A DNA stretch of 41,060 bases, from assembly GCF_000591415.1 (NCBI RefSeq), contig NZ_JEMF01000054.1:1-41060 (forward strand), written 5' to 3'. The number at the start of each line of letters is the position of its first letter. The stretch's first letter is position 1. A program made the translations under genes and the position numbers. Positions 27,685 through 36,689 of this stretch are shown piece after piece. The DNA comes from Cobetia crustatorum. GTDB lineage: Bacteria; Pseudomonadota; Gammaproteobacteria; Pseudomonadales; Halomonadaceae. Under the pieces are notes generated by a model. It saw only the letters and a list, made by a program, of their open reading frames with translations. It did no database searches and was not told the DNA's origin.

Positions 27685-28802
27685 ATGACAACAATTACAA
27701 GCCATTGCGCCAAAAATGCCAATTCATTTCACGGTAAAGAAAATAAAAACTCACGATTATCTCGAAAATCTATGATGATTGCTATCAGCTCACTTGTACT
27801 ATCCAGTACATCATTGACAGCACAGGCCGCTACAGAGATGCCCGTCATTCCAGAAGTACAAGGAGCAGTGGTTCAAGGTGATGGCGATGACTACACGTTG
27901 AAATTCAGCATAGGTACCACACAGTCCAGTGCACAATATCGTGGACTGGAATATTTTGAGGATATTGTCGAGAAAAGAAGTGAGGGCCATATCCAGGTCG
28001 AGCTTTTTCACAGCGCTCAGCTTGGCGATGACTTGCAGGCTGTCAGCGCGTTGCAGGCGGGCACCCTGGAGATGACGGCACCTTCTACCTCACCCTTGGT
28101 CAGTATGTTTCCTCAGTTTGCCGTATTCGATCTTCCATTCCTGTTCCCCACGCCAGAAGTCGCAGATGAAGTACTGGATGGAGAGATTGGCGATCGCATG
28201 CTGGAAACTGCTAGCACGAATGGTCTGGTCGCCATCGGGTGGGCAGAGAATGGCTATCGCCAATTGACCAATAGCAAACAGGCCGTGACGACTCCTGGTG
28301 ATCTTGGTGGCCTCAAGGTCCGCACCATGCAGAATCCGATTCATCTGGATATCTGGCGCACCCTTGGTGCCAATCCGACTCCCATGTCCTTTGCTGAACT
28401 CTTCACGGCACTTGAGCAAGGTGTGGTGGATGGACAAGAAAATCCCTGGATCACTATCCAGTCCTCAAAATTCAACGAAGTCCAGGCTATGCCACTGAGT
28501 CGAACCACGTATACACCCCCTTCATCACGCTGGTATCCGAACGCTTCTGGAAAAAACTTCCCGATGGCTACCAGCAACTGGTGACGGAAGCATCTCAGCA
28601 GATGGGTGACTATGAGCGCGAGGTGAGTCGCTCCATGAATGTCCAGATCAAGCAGGAATTGATCGATGAAGGCATGAAAATAACGGAGCTCACACCTGAA
28701 CAAGTCGCGACATTCCAGAACAGCTTAGCTCCCGTCTATGACGACTGGCGTGAAAAGATTGGCGGTAAGTTGATAGACGATATCCGCGCAGTTTCACAGT
28801 AG
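27685..28802 (+). pseudogene. TRAP transporter solute-binding protein (DctP family), frameshifted as read
   Basis: The periplasmic binding component of the TRAP system encoded next, ~372 residues when joined. A signal peptide (KSMMIAISSLVLSSTSLTAQAA) precedes the mature domain, with LKFSIGTTQSSAQYRGLEYF, VFDLPFLFPT and LEQGVVDGQENPW, the DctP-typical signature region. The frame then breaks. SRTTYTPPSSRW should read SRNHVYTPFITLVSERFWKK, so one A seems lost from CGAAACC at ~28502-28505. The second frame ends at 28802 with DDWREKIGGKLIDDIRAV. The ATG at 27685 has GGAG eight bases upstream and is preferred over the far 5' end of the frame at 27559. Its ligand is likely a sugar acid such as L-fuconate or a pentonate, inferred from neighbours. 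Confidence 0.85.
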
Positions 28803-28817
28803 TCCCTTCTACCCAAA

Positions 28818-28856
28818 GCGCCCTGTATTGCCATATTTCGCGGCAACGCAGGGCGC
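28818..28856 (+). other. Intercistronic hairpin between TRAP binding protein and DctQ genes
   Basis: GCGCCCTG (28818-28825) pairs with CAGGGCGC (28849-28856), and the inner TTGCC can pair with GGCAA. There is no T run. Such stem-loops between a binding-protein gene and its membrane genes often stabilise the upstream message so that more binding protein is made. Confidence 0.6.
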
Positions 28857-28875
28857 GTCACCAGGGAGGTGACTC

Positions 28876-29361
28876 ATGTCGTTACAGACAACAGCCCCAG
28901 CTTGGTTGAGGTACATCACCACCACCCTGAGGATATCTGTCGGACTCCTTGTCATCGGGGTCGTGTTTTGCGTTACCGCCAATGTTTTCGGTCGCTTCGT
29001 ACTCAACACGTCATACGAGTGGGCCGAAGAGATGTCACGCGTACTGTTCATCTGGCTTGTCCTGCTCGGTGCCGGACTCGGCAGCCTCGAACGAGAGCAT
29101 GTAGCGGTGACTTACTTCAAGGAGCTCGCTCCTTCCGGTATACGCAAGCTGCTTGAGCTCATGGCCATTGCCATTATTTATGTAGTGTGCATTTGCATAT
29201 TGGTCGGATTCACGGATCTGATCTCAGGCTATACGAGTGCCACACCAATGCTGGGTATTCCCAAGACATGGCTTTATAGCGCCATGCCTGTCATGGCAAT
29301 CCTCACTCTGATTGCCAACACACTCGCGCTTATCGAGCTACTGCGGAGACAAGCAACATGA
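28876..29361 (+). CDS. TRAP transporter small membrane subunit (DctQ family)
   Basis: A 161-residue inner-membrane protein with four predicted helices: ~LRISVGLLVIGVVFCVTANV, ~VLFIWLVLLGAGLG, ~LLELMAIAIIYVVCICILV and ~LYSAMPVMAILTLIANTLAL. The family motif FGRFVLNTSYEWAEEMSRVLFIW (helix 1-2 junction) and GIPKTWLYSAMPV before helix 4 are clear. It pairs with DctM to drive sodium-coupled uptake of a carboxylate delivered by the DctP protein. GGGAGGT lies just before the ATG. The stop overlaps the DctM start by four bases (ATGA), indicating translational coupling. Confidence 0.93.
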   Translation: MSLQTTAPAWLRYITTTLRISVGLLVIGVVFCVTANVFGRFVLNTSYEWAEEMSRVLFIWLVLLGAGLGSLEREHVAVTYFKELAPSGIRKLLELMAIAIIYVVCICILVGFTDLISGYTSATPMLGIPKTWLYSAMPVMAILTLIANTLALIELLRRQAT

Positions 29362-30614
29362 TTCTTTGGAGTATTCTGATCGGTCTGGCCATCTGCATCG
29401 TGATCGGTATGCCGATCTCTTTCGGCCTTGGCGCCATTAGCCTGTTCATCTTCTTCTACGCCGACTATTCGTTGTCACCAATTGTGGCTCAAGCCGTCAA
29501 TGGACTCGACTCCTTTCCACTACTCGCCATTCCATTGTTCATTCTCGTCGGTGAAGTGATGAGTGAAGGAGGGATTGCTACGCGATTGGTACGCCTGGCG
29601 AGCGCCTTGGTCGGCTTTGTCGCAGGGGGACTCGGTCAGGTGGCAGTGATGACATCGATGTTCTTCGGTGGAATCAGTGGTTCAGCAGTAGCAGATGCCT
29701 CTGCCGTAGGTAGCATGATGATCGAACCCATGAAACGGCACCACTATAGCGCCCCGCTCGCCACTGCCATCGTAGTTGCGGCTTCCGTCGTTGGCATCAT
29801 CATCCCTCCTTCTATCCCAATGATTCTCTTCGGCGTGGTCACCAACACCTCGATTTCACAATTGTTTCTCGCAGGTATCGTCCCTGGCATTCTGATTACC
29901 CTGGGCCTTGCCGCCACGACTTATGTGCAATCACGCAAGAATGGCCGCGGACAACCCTTCTCGTTCCCTGAGCTCAAGGACGCGCTCAAGGATGCAGTTC
30001 TGGCATTGCTTCTTCCTATCATCATCGTCGGTGGCATTCTCACGGGAGTCTTCACTCCGACAGAAAGCGCCGCCATTGCACTGGTCTATGCCTTTGCCGT
30101 GTCGTTTTTTGTCTATCGCAGCCTTAGCCTCAAACGCTTTTTCTCTCTATGTGCTGCCACCGGCAGGCTGACAGGCGTGGTGATGCTACTACTCGCCTTC
30201 GCCAGTGTGCTGGCCTGGTTGCTGACAGCGAACATGATTCCTCAGCAGCTTGTTACCAGTCTATCGACCATCACCGAGAATAGGCTCCTCCTGCTCCTGA
30301 TACTCTCTGCCTTCCTGCTGGTAGTGGGTTTCTTCATGGATTTAACGCCAGCAATGGTCATCCTGGCTCCGCTGATGACACCAGTCGTCGTCAAGCTTGG
30401 CATTGATCCTGTTTACTTCGGTGTCCTGATGTCATTCATTCTTGGCATTGGCCTGATCACACCGCCTGTTGGCACCGTATTGTACGTTGGCTGTGGCGTC
30501 GGAAAAGTCGGCATGGAAAGCCTGGTAAAGAGTCTCATGCCCTTCTATTTCACACTTGTCGGGCTATTGGCAGTCTTCCTGCTATTCCCGGGGGTGGTGT
30601 TGTGGTTCCGATAG
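29358..30614 (+). CDS. TRAP transporter large membrane subunit (DctM family)
   Basis: A 418-residue, roughly twelve-segment transporter core. DctM signatures include LLAIPLFILVGEVMSEGGIA, the MFFGGISGSAVADASAVGS loop, VGIIIPPSIPMILFG, GVFTPTESAAIALVYA and GIGLITPPVGTVLYV. These repeats form the two sodium- and substrate-binding hairpins. It overlaps the DctQ gene by four bases and works with it and the DctP protein. A sugar acid is the likely cargo because the genes lie between L-fuconate dehydratase and a keto-deoxy-acid dehydratase. Confidence 0.95.
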   Translation: MILWSILIGLAICIVIGMPISFGLGAISLFIFFYADYSLSPIVAQAVNGLDSFPLLAIPLFILVGEVMSEGGIATRLVRLASALVGFVAGGLGQVAVMTSMFFGGISGSAVADASAVGSMMIEPMKRHHYSAPLATAIVVAASVVGIIIPPSIPMILFGVVTNTSISQLFLAGIVPGILITLGLAATTYVQSRKNGRGQPFSFPELKDALKDAVLALLLPIIIVGGILTGVFTPTESAAIALVYAFAVSFFVYRSLSLKRFFSLCAATGRLTGVVMLLLAFASVLAWLLTANMIPQQLVTSLSTITENRLLLLLILSAFLLVVGFFMDLTPAMVILAPLMTPVVVKLGIDPVYFGVLMSFILGIGLITPPVGTVLYVGCGVGKVGMESLVKSLMPFYFTLVGLLAVFLLFPGVVLWFR

Positions 30615-30765
30615 ATCCTTCGAATTCTGCCGCAATATTCCTGGCCGCTCTGAACTCAGAAATTCACTACTGGACTCAGATGAATTCGGCACATATTCAC
30701 GTAGACGGGCATCACCTTGCATCATCAAAAGGTAATTGCTCAGTCATGCTCAATGGGGCCACATC

Positions 30766-32193
30766 ATGACCGCACACGATGAGTTGCTTACCTTTCTTAC
30801 CACTACGCTGGGACCTTCTGGAGTCCTTTGTGATGATGTTGATATCGCGCGCTACCGGATTGATTGGGCCGGCGCGCAGGGCGGTATTCCCTTGGCAGTC
30901 GCTCGCCCAGCGACTCCAGAGCAGGTAGCCGAAATTCTGGGATATTGCCACCGAAATGATATTCCTGTTGTTCCTCAGGGCGGAGGAAGTGGATTGGTGG
31001 AAGCCGCACTGCCGGACAGGGACACGCCAGAGCTGGTGATCAGCCTTGAGCGTCTGAATGGAATTCGTCACGTGGATCCTATCAATTTCAGCATGAGTGT
31101 TGATGCCGGATGCATATTGCAAACCATCAAGGACGCTGCCGAAGCGGAAGACTGCTTCTTTCCTCTCACACTCGGGGCACAGGGAAGCTGTCAGATAGGG
31201 GGGAATATTGCCACCAACGCAGGTGGTCTAAACGTGCTGCGCTATGGAATGATGCGCCAGCTAGTACTAGGGGTGGAAGTGGCGCTACCTGACGGGCGCC
31301 TGCTCTGCGACATGAAAGCGCTGCACAAGAACAATACAGGCTACGATCTGAAGCAGCTGTTCATTGGTGCCGAGGGCACGCTTGGCATCGTGACCGGTGC
31401 CGTGATCAAGCTGTTTCCCCGCCCGCAAGTGACGCGTACTGCGCTGATCGGCTGCCCGGATGTAGAGTCTGTACTCAAGCTCTATGCTCAATCACGCCGT
31501 AGCTGCTGCGACCTATTGAGCGCTTTCGAGTTGATCCCCCGCATCTGCCTCGAACTCGCCATTGAGGTCGCCCCCGACCTTCCAGACCCTCTTGATGAGG
31601 GGCACCCTGTCTATATTCTGATGGAGGTCGCGGCCAGCGGTCCGGTAAATCTGGATGGCATGATAGAAGCTCTGTTCGAGATCGGTATCGAGAACGGATG
31701 GATCAACGATGGTGTCTTGGCGACCAGCGATCATCAGGCCAAGCAGCTCTGGAGAATTCGTGAAGCCATGCTTGAGGGACAACAACGACGCGGAGAACAT
31801 TTGCGAACCGATGTATCACTGCCCCTATCAGCATTGTCCGAATTCCACCACCGAGCGCAGTTATCCATGGAAGAAACATCTCCTGAGTGTACGGTGATTG
31901 CTTATGGGCATGTCGGAGATGGAAATCTTCATTTCAATGTCTTGCCACCCCCGACTCTCGAACAAGAGGCCAAGCGCAGTTTACTGCACGAACTCGAGCT
32001 TCAGCTATTCGATATAGTCGCCGAGTTTTCTGGCAGCATCAGCGCAGAACATGGCATCGGTCGAGCCAAACAAGCCCCCTTCCTGGAAACACTGACAGCA
32101 CCCGAACACGAAATAATGCGCGGTATAAAACGCCAGATTGATCCCAGAGGCATGATGTCGCCAGGTCGGATACTGCCAGCGACACATGATTAG
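30766..32193 (+). CDS. FAD-linked 2-hydroxyacid dehydrogenase (GlcD/D-lactate dehydrogenase family)
   Basis: A 475-residue vanillyl-alcohol-oxidase-fold flavoprotein. The FAD-binding half has VPQGGGSGLVEAALP and GGNIATNAGGLNVLRYG, then GAEGTLGIVTGAVIKLFPRP. The C-terminal half has YGHVGDGNLHFNVL and SAEHGIGRAKQ, the usual active-site histidine region. Such enzymes oxidise D-lactate, glycolate, D-2-hydroxyglutarate or similar acids and pass electrons to the respiratory chain. Next to fuconate or pentonate genes, the substrate could be lactate or glycolate from aldol cleavage; this is inference. The ATG at 30766 with GGGG eight bases upstream is preferred to a TTG at 30736. It lies 152 bases after dctM and 44 bases before the XylX gene. 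Confidence 0.85.
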   Translation: MTAHDELLTFLTTTLGPSGVLCDDVDIARYRIDWAGAQGGIPLAVARPATPEQVAEILGYCHRNDIPVVPQGGGSGLVEAALPDRDTPELVISLERLNGIRHVDPINFSMSVDAGCILQTIKDAAEAEDCFFPLTLGAQGSCQIGGNIATNAGGLNVLRYGMMRQLVLGVEVALPDGRLLCDMKALHKNNTGYDLKQLFIGAEGTLGIVTGAVIKLFPRPQVTRTALIGCPDVESVLKLYAQSRRSCCDLLSAFELIPRICLELAIEVAPDLPDPLDEGHPVYILMEVAASGPVNLDGMIEALFEIGIENGWINDGVLATSDHQAKQLWRIREAMLEGQQRRGEHLRTDVSLPLSALSEFHHRAQLSMEETSPECTVIAYGHVGDGNLHFNVLPPPTLEQEAKRSLLHELELQLFDIVAEFSGSISAEHGIGRAKQAPFLETLTAPEHEIMRGIKRQIDPRGMMSPGRILPATHD

Positions 32194-32237
32194 CCATCAC
32201 ACTCTTCTGACTATTCATCTCAAAAGGAAAAGGCTTC

Positions 32238-33410
32238 ATGTTTAGTGCTAAGACTATAAATAGGGATATTTCTCTACTACCCCAAGACCATGAACGTGCC
32301 TTGCTTGTGGGTCGTGTCTGGCGTAGCGAGAAGCGGGGCCCTGGCATCGTGGTAGTTCGTGACCGTGAGGTTATTGACATTTCAGCCACTGTCAACGTGA
32401 TGGCAGATCTACTTGATCACGAGAATGCCAGCTCTCTCGCGGCCTGCGCACAGGGTGAGACCCTTTGTGATATCGATACTCTTTTCAGTAACTCTCTCTC
32501 ATCCCCCGCGACCCCTCCTTATTTACTGGCGCCTTGTGATTTACAGGCAATAAAAGCCTGTGGTGTAACCTTTGCCGTCAGTCTGATGGAACGTGTCATC
32601 GAGGAAAATGCAGGAGGAGATCCGGCACGTGCCAATGAATTACGTGAAGAGCTCAAGCATCTCATTGGCACTGATCTGTCGAAAATCGTTCCGGGTTCTG
32701 ATGCCGCAATGACACTAAAGAAGGAGCTTCAGGAGCGCGGCGCCTGGTCTCAATACATGGAAGTAGGCATAGGACCAGACGCCGAAGTCTTCACCAAGTC
32801 CCAGCCGCTATCATCAATGGGCTTCGGCGCTTCGGTCGGGCTACATCCAAGCTCACACTGGAATAACCCTGAGCCAGAAATAGTGCTAGCAGTGGACTCG
32901 CACGGTCATGCCAAAGGCGCAACGCTGGGCAACGACGTCAACTTACGTGATGTAGAGGGCCGGAGCGCTCTACTACTGGGTAAGGCCAAGGACAATAACG
33001 CCTCTTGCGCTATTGGTCCGTTCATTCGCCTCTTCGATGAACATTTCAGCATGGACGATGTGCGATCTGCGCTCGTGAGTCTACGTGTCGAAGGGAAGGA
33101 TGATAACTTCATGCTTGAGGACTCCAGTGACATGCGCGAAATCAGTCGTGATCCTGAAGAGCTAATCGCACAAACGGTCGGTGCACATCATCAGTATCCC
33201 GATGGATTCATGTTATTTCTCGGCACCATGTTCTCCCCCATTCAGGACCGTGATGGTACAGGACAAGGCTTCACTCACCACCTTGGTGATACGGTCACTA
33301 TTTCTACCCCTGGTTTGGGTGCCTTGAAAAACCGGGTGGAGCGAAGTGATCAACTACCTCCATGGCAGTATGGCTTCCGAGCATGGATGGCTCACCAGGT
33401 CGCGAAATAA
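32238..33410 (+). CDS. xylX: 2-keto-3-deoxy-sugar-acid dehydratase (XylX/AraD1 type, FAH superfamily)
   Basis: A 390-residue fumarylacetoacetate-hydrolase-superfamily enzyme. The stretch GIGPDAEVFTKSQP, then HWNNPEPEIVLAV, GNDVNLRDVEGRSALLLGKA, DNNASCAIGPFIRLFDEHF, and HHQYPDGFMLFLGTMF followed by DRDGTGQGFTHHLGD closely resemble Caulobacter XylX. That enzyme dehydrates 2-keto-3-deoxy-D-xylonate (and the L-arabinonate product) to 2-oxoglutarate semialdehyde. Metal ligands are expected in the VFTK and NNPEPE/GNDVN segments. The ATG at 32238 follows AAGGAAAAGG. The gene ends the plus-strand run and is followed by a strong terminator. It joins the two dehydratases and the semialdehyde dehydrogenase on the far side of the island, although transcribed with the fuconate/TRAP unit. 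Confidence 0.9.
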   Translation: MFSAKTINRDISLLPQDHERALLVGRVWRSEKRGPGIVVVRDREVIDISATVNVMADLLDHENASSLAACAQGETLCDIDTLFSNSLSSPATPPYLLAPCDLQAIKACGVTFAVSLMERVIEENAGGDPARANELREELKHLIGTDLSKIVPGSDAAMTLKKELQERGAWSQYMEVGIGPDAEVFTKSQPLSSMGFGASVGLHPSSHWNNPEPEIVLAVDSHGHAKGATLGNDVNLRDVEGRSALLLGKAKDNNASCAIGPFIRLFDEHFSMDDVRSALVSLRVEGKDDNFMLEDSSDMREISRDPEELIAQTVGAHHQYPDGFMLFLGTMFSPIQDRDGTGQGFTHHLGDTVTISTPGLGALKNRVERSDQLPPWQYGFRAWMAHQVAK

Positions 33411-33447
33411 CCACAAAAAGCGCCGCTTATGCGGGCGCTTTTTGTGG
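33411..33447. terminator. Strong terminator at the end of the sugar-acid island
   Basis: CCACAAAAAGCGCC (33411-33424) pairs with GGGCGCTTTTTGTGG (33433-33447). It begins at the xylX stop and ends in a T run within the stem, so it can act in both directions. Confidence 0.88.
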
Positions 33448-33531
33448 AGGCTGTCCCAATACCAGACACTCCTTCCAAGCCATCAAGGACTTTCGCGAAA
33501 GAAACGTTCTGACAGCCCCCTCCCTCTTTCC

Positions 33532-34002
33532 TTATGAGCGAAGGATATCGCACCCGGTACGCACCGAAAGCTCTTCCATCAGGGGATTGCGTTGTCCCTC
33601 ATCAAACATGTTGAGGCTGAGCTTGAGTGTCTTTTCGCGCGACTTGGCATCATCAGATTGCACATACTTGATGATGCATACCTTCCCCTTCTTGAGCGTC
33701 AGACCGGTCACTTCCTTGTAGAGTGCCAGCTTGCGCCCCGCCAGAGGATTGAGCAGCAACGACACGTGATCTGTCTCCAGGATAGCCGCTGGTTTTTTCT
33801 TGTAGGCATTGCCATGCATGAAGCAGATGACGATAGCCATGACGAGCGGCGCGAAACCAGAGCTAGTCATGTTCTGGGATATAGTGAACAGAAACACCAC
33901 GACAAGAATTGCCAGCGCAATCCAGGCCAATGTCATGTTCATTCGCGAGTGCTTGTCCGCATAGAAATCGAGCGGCTCCGCCGTTGTAACCTGAGTGCTC
34001 AT
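33532..34002 (-). CDS. Small membrane protein, function unknown
   Basis: A 156-residue protein of no recognised family. It has a short polar N-terminus, two adjacent hydrophobic helices (MTLAWIALAILVVVFLFTI and FAPLVMAIVICFMHG, residues ~23-66) and a ~90-residue soluble tail. The tail resembles a PH-like or bacterial membrane-anchored beta domain in pattern (HVSLLLNPLAGRKLALYKEV, TGLTLKKGKVCIIKY), but I cannot confirm that. Its start overlaps the stop of the upstream membrane-protein gene by four bases (ATGA), so the two are translationally coupled and probably act together. Confidence 0.75.
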   Translation of the reverse strand: MSTQVTTAEPLDFYADKHSRMNMTLAWIALAILVVVFLFTISQNMTSSGFAPLVMAIVICFMHGNAYKKKPAAILETDHVSLLLNPLAGRKLALYKEVTGLTLKKGKVCIIKYVQSDDAKSREKTLKLSLNMFDEGQRNPLMEELSVRTGCDILRS

Positions 34003-34328
34003 GCAGCGTCCTTGTCAGCGTTCGCCAAGGCTTCGCGACGCGCTTCAAGAGACGACCCTTGATCTTTCTCCTTCAACTTGCGTGCACCGATCATGGCAAC
34101 AAGCCCGAGAGGAACGAACAACAGACTACCGATTGCCACCAGAATGAAACCGGCCTTGTGCTTGCCGACTTTCAGCAAGGCAGCGCCAAATACACTGATG
34201 CACCAGCTGGCGAACAGCGACATCTGGAAGACGAATGCAGTATCTCCCGACATGTCTCTATCTGCTGCAATTTGCGGGAAAAACAACACGAACAACAGAT
34301 TCAGGGCCAAGCCGACGACCAGTAACAT
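33999..34328 (-). CDS. Small four-helix membrane protein, function unknown
   Basis: A 109-residue protein with about three to four hydrophobic segments (MLLVVGLALNLLFVLFF, FQMSLFASWCISVFGAALL, AGFILVAIGSLLFVPLGLVAMIG) and a charged tail (ARKLKEKDQGSSLEARREAL). The frame extends to 34343, but the ATG at 34328 has an excellent GGAGG site just upstream and is preferred. It is the first gene of a two-gene unit with the overlapping downstream membrane protein. No family is recognised. Confidence 0.75.
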   Translation of the reverse strand: MLLVVGLALNLLFVLFFPQIAADRDMSGDTAFVFQMSLFASWCISVFGAALLKVGKHKAGFILVAIGSLLFVPLGLVAMIGARKLKEKDQGSSLEARREALANADKDAA

Positions 34329-34443
34329 AATGCCTCCATGCATTGAAATATTTTAAGTATTGAATATACCAGAATCGATGCTACCGGTCGTCTGACAATG
34401 CCTCGCCAATGCGGTCGAGAAGTTTCTACACGCCCAGACACGA

Positions 34444-34478
34444 AAACCCTCCTTTACCGGCAGATAAAGGAGGGTTTT
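34444..34478. terminator. Terminator downstream of the OsmC-YcaO gene
   Basis: AACCCTCCTTTA pairs with TAAAGGAGGGTT around a short loop, flanked by A and T runs on both sides. It lies 20-55 bases after the minus-strand stop of the YcaO gene and before the start of the small membrane genes. Confidence 0.88.
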
Positions 34479-34497
34479 TCACGACGATATTAGCCCA

Positions 34498-36689
34498 TCA
34501 TGACTGCTTGGCGGCCAATGCAGCACGATGCGCGTGCAGCTTCTGATAGCTTTCGATCAGACGTTGGTGACGATCAAGACCTTCCAGCTGCATGTTGGTC
34601 GGCTCAAGACCATAGAAGCGAACCTCACCTTCCACAGAGCCGACAACCGCCGCTATCGTCTCTTCACCGAACATGCGGCGGAAGTTGTAGAGGTAATCTT
34701 CCAGCTCCAGCTCGTCATCGAGGGTAATCTCCAGCACTGCTTTCGTGGCCTGATAATAAAGACCACGCACGACGGTGTTGTCGTTGTACTGCAGGAACAT
34801 TTCGACGCGATCCAGCGCGTCTTCATGCAGGCCCAGCGCGAGATCGATCATCAGCTTCAGCTCAAGAATTGTCAGCTGACCCCACACGGTATTCTCGTCG
34901 AATTCGATGCCGATCAGCGTCTTGATGTCCATATGATCATCAAGCTGGCTTTCCTCCAGACGCTCCGAAAGATCCGACAGCTGCTCATCATCAAGACGAT
35001 GTAGATTGAGGATATCTTCGCGATAGTCCAACGCCATGTTGGTGTTGTCCCACACCAGGTCTTCGACCGGATAGACCTCAGAATAGCCCGGCACCAGAAT
35101 ACGGCAGACCGGCGCGCGAGATCCTCGTGCACGGCCATATAGGATTCCTTGCCGCTCTCTTCAAGGATACCAAACAGATTGGCGACTTCTTCGTCATTGG
35201 TGCCGGAGAAATCCCACTCGACGAATTCAATATCCGTCTTCGAGCTGAAGAAACGCCACGAGACAAGGCCGGAAGAGTCGATGAAGTGCTCGACGAAGTT
35301 GTTCGGCTCGGAAACCGCATGCGAGCTGAAAGTCGGCGGCATGAAGTCGTTGAGCCCTTCAAAGCTACGACCCTGCATCAGCTCGGTCAGGCTACGCTCA
35401 ATGGCGACTTCAAAGCTTGGATGCGCGCCGAAGGAGGCGAACACACCGCCAGTCTTCGGGTTCATCAATGTGACGCATGCGACCGGGAACTGTCCGCCCA
35501 GCGAGGCATCCTTGACCAGAATCGGGAAGCCCTGTGCCTCGAGCGCCTCGACGCCCTCGACGATCTCGGGGAACTTGGCCAGCACCTCTTGCGGCACATC
35601 TGGCAGCGTCAGCTCCTGTTCGAGAATCTCGCGCTTCACGGCTCGCTCAAAGATCTCCGAGAGACACTGCACCTGCGCTTCCGGCAGGGTATTACCCGCA
35701 CTCATGCCGTTACTCAGATACAGGTTCTCGATCAGATTGGACGGGAAGTAAACCGTCTCGCCATCTGACTTGCGCTCGAACGGCAGTGACACGATGCCAC
35801 GATCCGCACGCCCGGAGTTGGTGTCGATCAGATTGGAGCCACCCAGCTCACCGTCGGGATTGAAGATCTCCAAGCAGTAATCATCCAGCACGCCTTGTGG
35901 GATTTCATCTTTCGGACCCGGCTGGAACCACTTCTCGTTTGGATAATGCACGAATTCGCTGTCAGCGATCGCTTCGCCGAAGAACTGGTCGTTGTAGAAG
36001 AAGTTGCAGCTCAGACGCTCGATGAACTCGCCCAGCGCCGAACACAGTGCGCTCTCCTTGGTCGAGCCTTTGCCATTGGTGAAGCACATCGGCGACGCGG
36101 CATCACGAATGTGCAGCGACCAGATATGCGGCACGATGTTGCGCCAGGAGGCGATCTCGATCTTCATGCCAAGGTCATTCAACAGACCGGTCATGTTGGC
36201 GATGGTCTGCTCCAGCGGCAGGTCCTTGCCTTCTATCCAGGTACTCTGCCCTTCCGGCGGCTCCGCCATCAGCAGTGCCTGTGCATCTTCATCGAGGTTA
36301 TCGACTGTCTCGATCTCAAAGCCCGGCCCCGTCTGGACGACCTTCTTCACAGTGCAGCGCTCGATGGAACGCAGGATGCCTTGGCGGTCTTTGTCCGACA
36401 GTTCTTCCGGCAGCTCAACCTGAATTTTGAAGATCTGGTTATAGCGGTTCTCCGGATCGACGATATTGTTCTGCGACAAACGAATGTTCTCGGTCGGAAT
36501 GTCCCGCGCCACGCAGTACACCTTCACGAAGTACGCCGCGCACAGCGCTGACGATGCAAGGAAGTAGTCGAACGGGCTCGGTGCCGAACCATCACCCTTG
36601 TAACGAATGGGCTGATCGGTGATGACCGTGAAGTCATCGAATTTCGCCTCGAGCCTCAGGTTGTCGAGAAAGTTGACCTTGATTTCCAT
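34498..36689 (-). pseudogene. ycaO: OsmC-YcaO fusion protein, frameshifted as read
   Basis: A ~730-residue cytoplasmic protein when joined. The N-terminal ~130 residues are OsmC-like (VNFLDNLRLEAKFDDF, PSPFDYFLASSALCAAYFV); the rest is a YcaO domain with the ATP-binding-type segments (GKGSTKESALCSALGEFIER, SEIFERAVKREI). YcaO proteins activate amide backbones with ATP; E. coli YcaO is linked to RimO-dependent methylthiolation of ribosomal protein S12. The frame breaks at ~35113-35118: VHEDLARRSAVFW should read DLGAPVCRILVPGYSEVYPV, so one G is missing. The remaining ~200 residues (to 34498) continue with VEDLVWDNTN, NLHRLDDEQL and IGIEFDENTVWGQL. The start is taken at 36689 (MEIKVNFLDN), the family-typical opening, although the frame is open to 36806. 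Confidence 0.87.

Noticed and set aside
28581-28802. Separate 73-residue gene after the TRAP binding protein
   Set aside because: It is the C-terminal part of the binding protein beyond a one-base frameshift; the in-frame match extends upstream of its ATG.
34498-35094. Separate 198-residue gene
   Set aside because: It is the C-terminal end of the OsmC-YcaO protein beyond a one-base frameshift (VEDLVWDNTN and IGIEFDENTVWGQL belong to YcaO).
35127-35768. 213-codon plus-strand frame opposite ycaO
   Set aside because: Antisense shadow of the YcaO domain without motifs or a ribosome-binding site.
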